From an uncultured Campylobacter sp. (GTDB lineage: Bacteria > Campylobacterota > Campylobacteria > Campylobacterales > Campylobacteraceae), in assembly GCF_938045775.1 (NCBI RefSeq), contig NZ_CALIBH010000113.1:1-22859 (forward strand): a stretch of DNA of 22,859 nucleotides, given 5' to 3'. Position numbers and translations under genes: made by a program. Of the stretch, positions 21,289 to 22,859 are shown piece by piece (within the stretch, counting starts at the first letter, position 1; every line of letters begins with the position of its first letter). A model generated the notes under the pieces. The model saw only the letters and a list, made by a program, of their open reading frames with translations, ran no database searches and was not told the DNA's origin.

Positions 21289-22092
21289 ATGAAAAAGATT
21301 ATATTTGCGTTGTTAATCGCTTCGTGTTCGTTATTTGCTAACTCTTTAGCGCAGATCAAAGAAAAAGGGCTCATTCGTATCGGAGTGGACGGCTCACTAC
21401 CGCCACTTAGCGTCTCCGAGGATGGAAGATATAGCGGTTTTGAAATTTCGCTTATCGAAGAGCTCGTGAAAGAAATTTTCGGCGATAAAGGTGGCAAAAT
21501 CGAATATGTCGTAACTCTGGGCAATGATCGTATCACAGCCGTGCAAGACAACAAGGTCGATTTGGATATCGCGGCGATTACGGTTACGAAAGAGCGCGAG
21601 AAACTAGTGGATTTTTCAAATCCTTACTTTAGCGTAAATATCGGCGTGCTAACCCGCACCGACGATAATATCAAGACAATAAGCGACCTACAGGATAAAG
21701 AAATTTTAGCTGAACCCGGCACTACGGCTTTTGATTATTTTAATAAGGAAGGCTTTAAAGTTATCTCATGCGCTAGTTCTAGCGAATGCTTCCGCGCGCT
21801 AAAATCCGGTCGCGGCAGCGGCTATGCAGACGATAATATGGTAGTTTTGGGCTATTCGGTCGTAGATCGCAAGGTAGAGGTAAATATCAAAAATTTAGGC
21901 ACGACGGACTTTTTAGCTATCGCGGTGCAAAAAGGCAACGATGACTTGCTAAATGCCTTAAATGACGGGCTTGTCAAGCTCAGCAAAAACGGCTTTTTCA
22001 AGAAAATTTTTAACGACAGCATCGATCCTTTTTACAAGGGCAAGGCTGAGAAAAAATATTTCTTGTTAGATGATCTTTATAAAATGTTTTAA
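21289..22092 (+). CDS. Solute-binding protein, array member 3 (possible lipoprotein)
   Basis: 267 residues, equal in length to member 2, with AAAGGA before the ATG. The N-terminus MKKIIFALLIASCSLFAN has a lipobox IASC (Cys13), but SLFA-N could also be a signal peptidase I site. Core motifs are preserved: IRIGVDGSLPPLS, GFEISLIEELV, ITVTKERE, CASSSEC, GSGYADDN and a shared tail KKYFLLDDLYKMF. The first-strand PPFS of the family has become PPLS, a change in the aromatic that usually packs on the ligand, so its specificity may differ from member 2. A 64-bp AAATTT-containing gap separates it from member 2, the largest gap in the array. Confidence 0.87.
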   Translation: MKKIIFALLIASCSLFANSLAQIKEKGLIRIGVDGSLPPLSVSEDGRYSGFEISLIEELVKEIFGDKGGKIEYVVTLGNDRITAVQDNKVDLDIAAITVTKEREKLVDFSNPYFSVNIGVLTRTDDNIKTISDLQDKEILAEPGTTAFDYFNKEGFKVISCASSSECFRALKSGRGSGYADDNMVVLGYSVVDRKVEVNIKNLGTTDFLAIAVQKGNDDLLNALNDGLVKLSKNGFFKKIFNDSIDPFYKGKAEKKYFLLDDLYKMF

Positions 22093-22107
22093 TTCAAAGG
22101 ACAAAAT

Positions 22108-22859
22108 ATGAAAAAAATTCTACTAAGTATTTTGCTGGGTGCTGGTGCGCTTTGCGCTAATTCCCTAGCAGATATCAAGCAAGCAGGCGAAATTCGCATA
22201 GGCTTGCAAGATTCCCAGCCTCCGTTTAGCTTCGATGATAACGGCACGCTAAAAGGCTTTGAGGTTGACTTGGCAAACGAGCTAGTCAAAAATCTATTCG
22301 GTAATAAAAAGATCAAAATCGACTTTATCGCCGTAGCATCTAAAGATCGCGTTCCCTCACTGGAGCAAAACAAAGTAGATCTCATCATATCCAAGCTTAC
22401 CGTCACAAAAGACCGCGTTCAGAAAGTCGATTTTTCTTACCCGTATTATTCAGTGCAAATTGGCGTGCTAAGCCGTAAGGATGATAATATTTCAAGAATC
22501 GATCAGATCGCGCATAAAAAAATTCTAAGCGTTAAAGGCACAACTGCCGAGGAGCACTTCAAAAACGCGGGCTATGAGATTGCGACATGTACCGACGCGA
22601 ATGAGTGCGTCGCTAGGCTAAAGGCTGGCGAGGGCATAGGCTTTGCCGACGATAATACGGTCGTACTCGGATACGCTAGAAACGATGCCGCGCTTGATGC
22701 AAAAATCATCAACCTCGGCAAGGTAGATTATATCGCCGTCGCCCTATCTAAGGGCAATACCGAGCTGCTTGATGCGGTTAATAGCAGCCTGGTAAAAATG
22801 TATAAAGCGAAATTTTTCCATAAGGCTTTTGACGAGGATATCAAGCCATACTACGGCGG
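22108..22859 (+). CDS. Solute-binding protein, array member 4 (partial, runs off window)
   Basis: 250 residues are visible, and the C-terminus lies beyond 22859. AAAGGA precedes the ATG, 15 bp after member 3. The signal peptide MKKILLSILLGAGALCAN is without a lipobox and resembles member 1. Motifs: IRIGLQDSQPPFS, GFEVDLANELV, KLTVTKDRV (Arg kept), the Cys pair CTDANEC, GIGFADDN and DIKPYYGG at the edge. It is more divergent than members 2 and 3 are from each other (DIKQAG, SRIDQIAHKKILSVKG). It may carry the same FLLDDLY tail; this is not visible. An ATPase and permease could lie just downstream. Confidence 0.85.
   Translation, partial: MKKILLSILLGAGALCANSLADIKQAGEIRIGLQDSQPPFSFDDNGTLKGFEVDLANELVKNLFGNKKIKIDFIAVASKDRVPSLEQNKVDLIISKLTVTKDRVQKVDFSYPYYSVQIGVLSRKDDNISRIDQIAHKKILSVKGTTAEEHFKNAGYEIATCTDANECVARLKAGEGIGFADDNTVVLGYARNDAALDAKIINLGKVDYIAVALSKGNTELLDAVNSSLVKMYKAKFFHKAFDEDIKPYYG

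Overview
The window looks like chromosomal DNA of a Campylobacter-type epsilonproteobacterium with a relatively high G+C content; C. gracilis or a close oral relative is my best guess. The guess rests on the AAATTT-rich spacers, the A/G-rich ribosome binding sites, Campylobacter-like protein families (Hcp/Sel1 cysteine-rich proteins, PEB1-like binding proteins) and a poly-G tract. There is no rRNA, tRNA, CRISPR array, transposase or phage gene. This is mostly core and metabolic DNA broken up by low-complexity spacers, with one AT-richer patch (about 11200-12500).

Layout. Positions 1-422 (minus) hold the N-terminal part of the manganese exporter MntP. It is divergent from a DUF4197 exported protein (509-1138). 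Next is a DMT/EamA permease (1182-2993) whose frame is extended at the N-terminus by about 280 low-complexity residues. It converges on, and overlaps by 57 bp, a ZnuC/ZnuB-like metal ABC transporter (minus, 4500-2937) that has no binding-protein gene beside it. Divergent from that is a tightly overlapping trio on the plus strand (4600-8753): a SAM methyltransferase, a di-heme cytochrome c peroxidase-like protein, and a membrane PAS-GGDEF-EAL protein with a degenerate GGDEF and an intact EAL site. After a 579-bp AT-rich spacer comes a succinyl-CoA:acetate CoA-transferase-type enzyme (minus).

Positions 11197-14445 (all minus) hold three cysteine-rich Sel1/Hcp-like exported proteins, a small membrane protein preceded by a G8 tract, and a peroxiredoxin-like protein. 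Positions 14581-16878 hold a DUF3137 membrane protein and, convergent, a DUF475/TerC-like membrane protein. Then come a Na+/H+-antiporter-family (YuiF-like) permease and a CopD-like four-helix membrane protein, both plus strand.

The right end (19591-22859) is a tandem array of four paralogous amino-acid-type periplasmic binding proteins (the fourth runs off the window), with no permease or ATPase in view, behind a 5' leader that can form hairpins.

The best candidates for something new are the four-gene binding-protein array with its unusual shared C-terminal tail and structured leader, the overlapping methyltransferase/peroxidase/c-di-GMP phosphodiesterase unit, and the AAATTT-type repeat DNA that appears both between genes and in frame inside two genes. 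I see no clear defence or mobile system.
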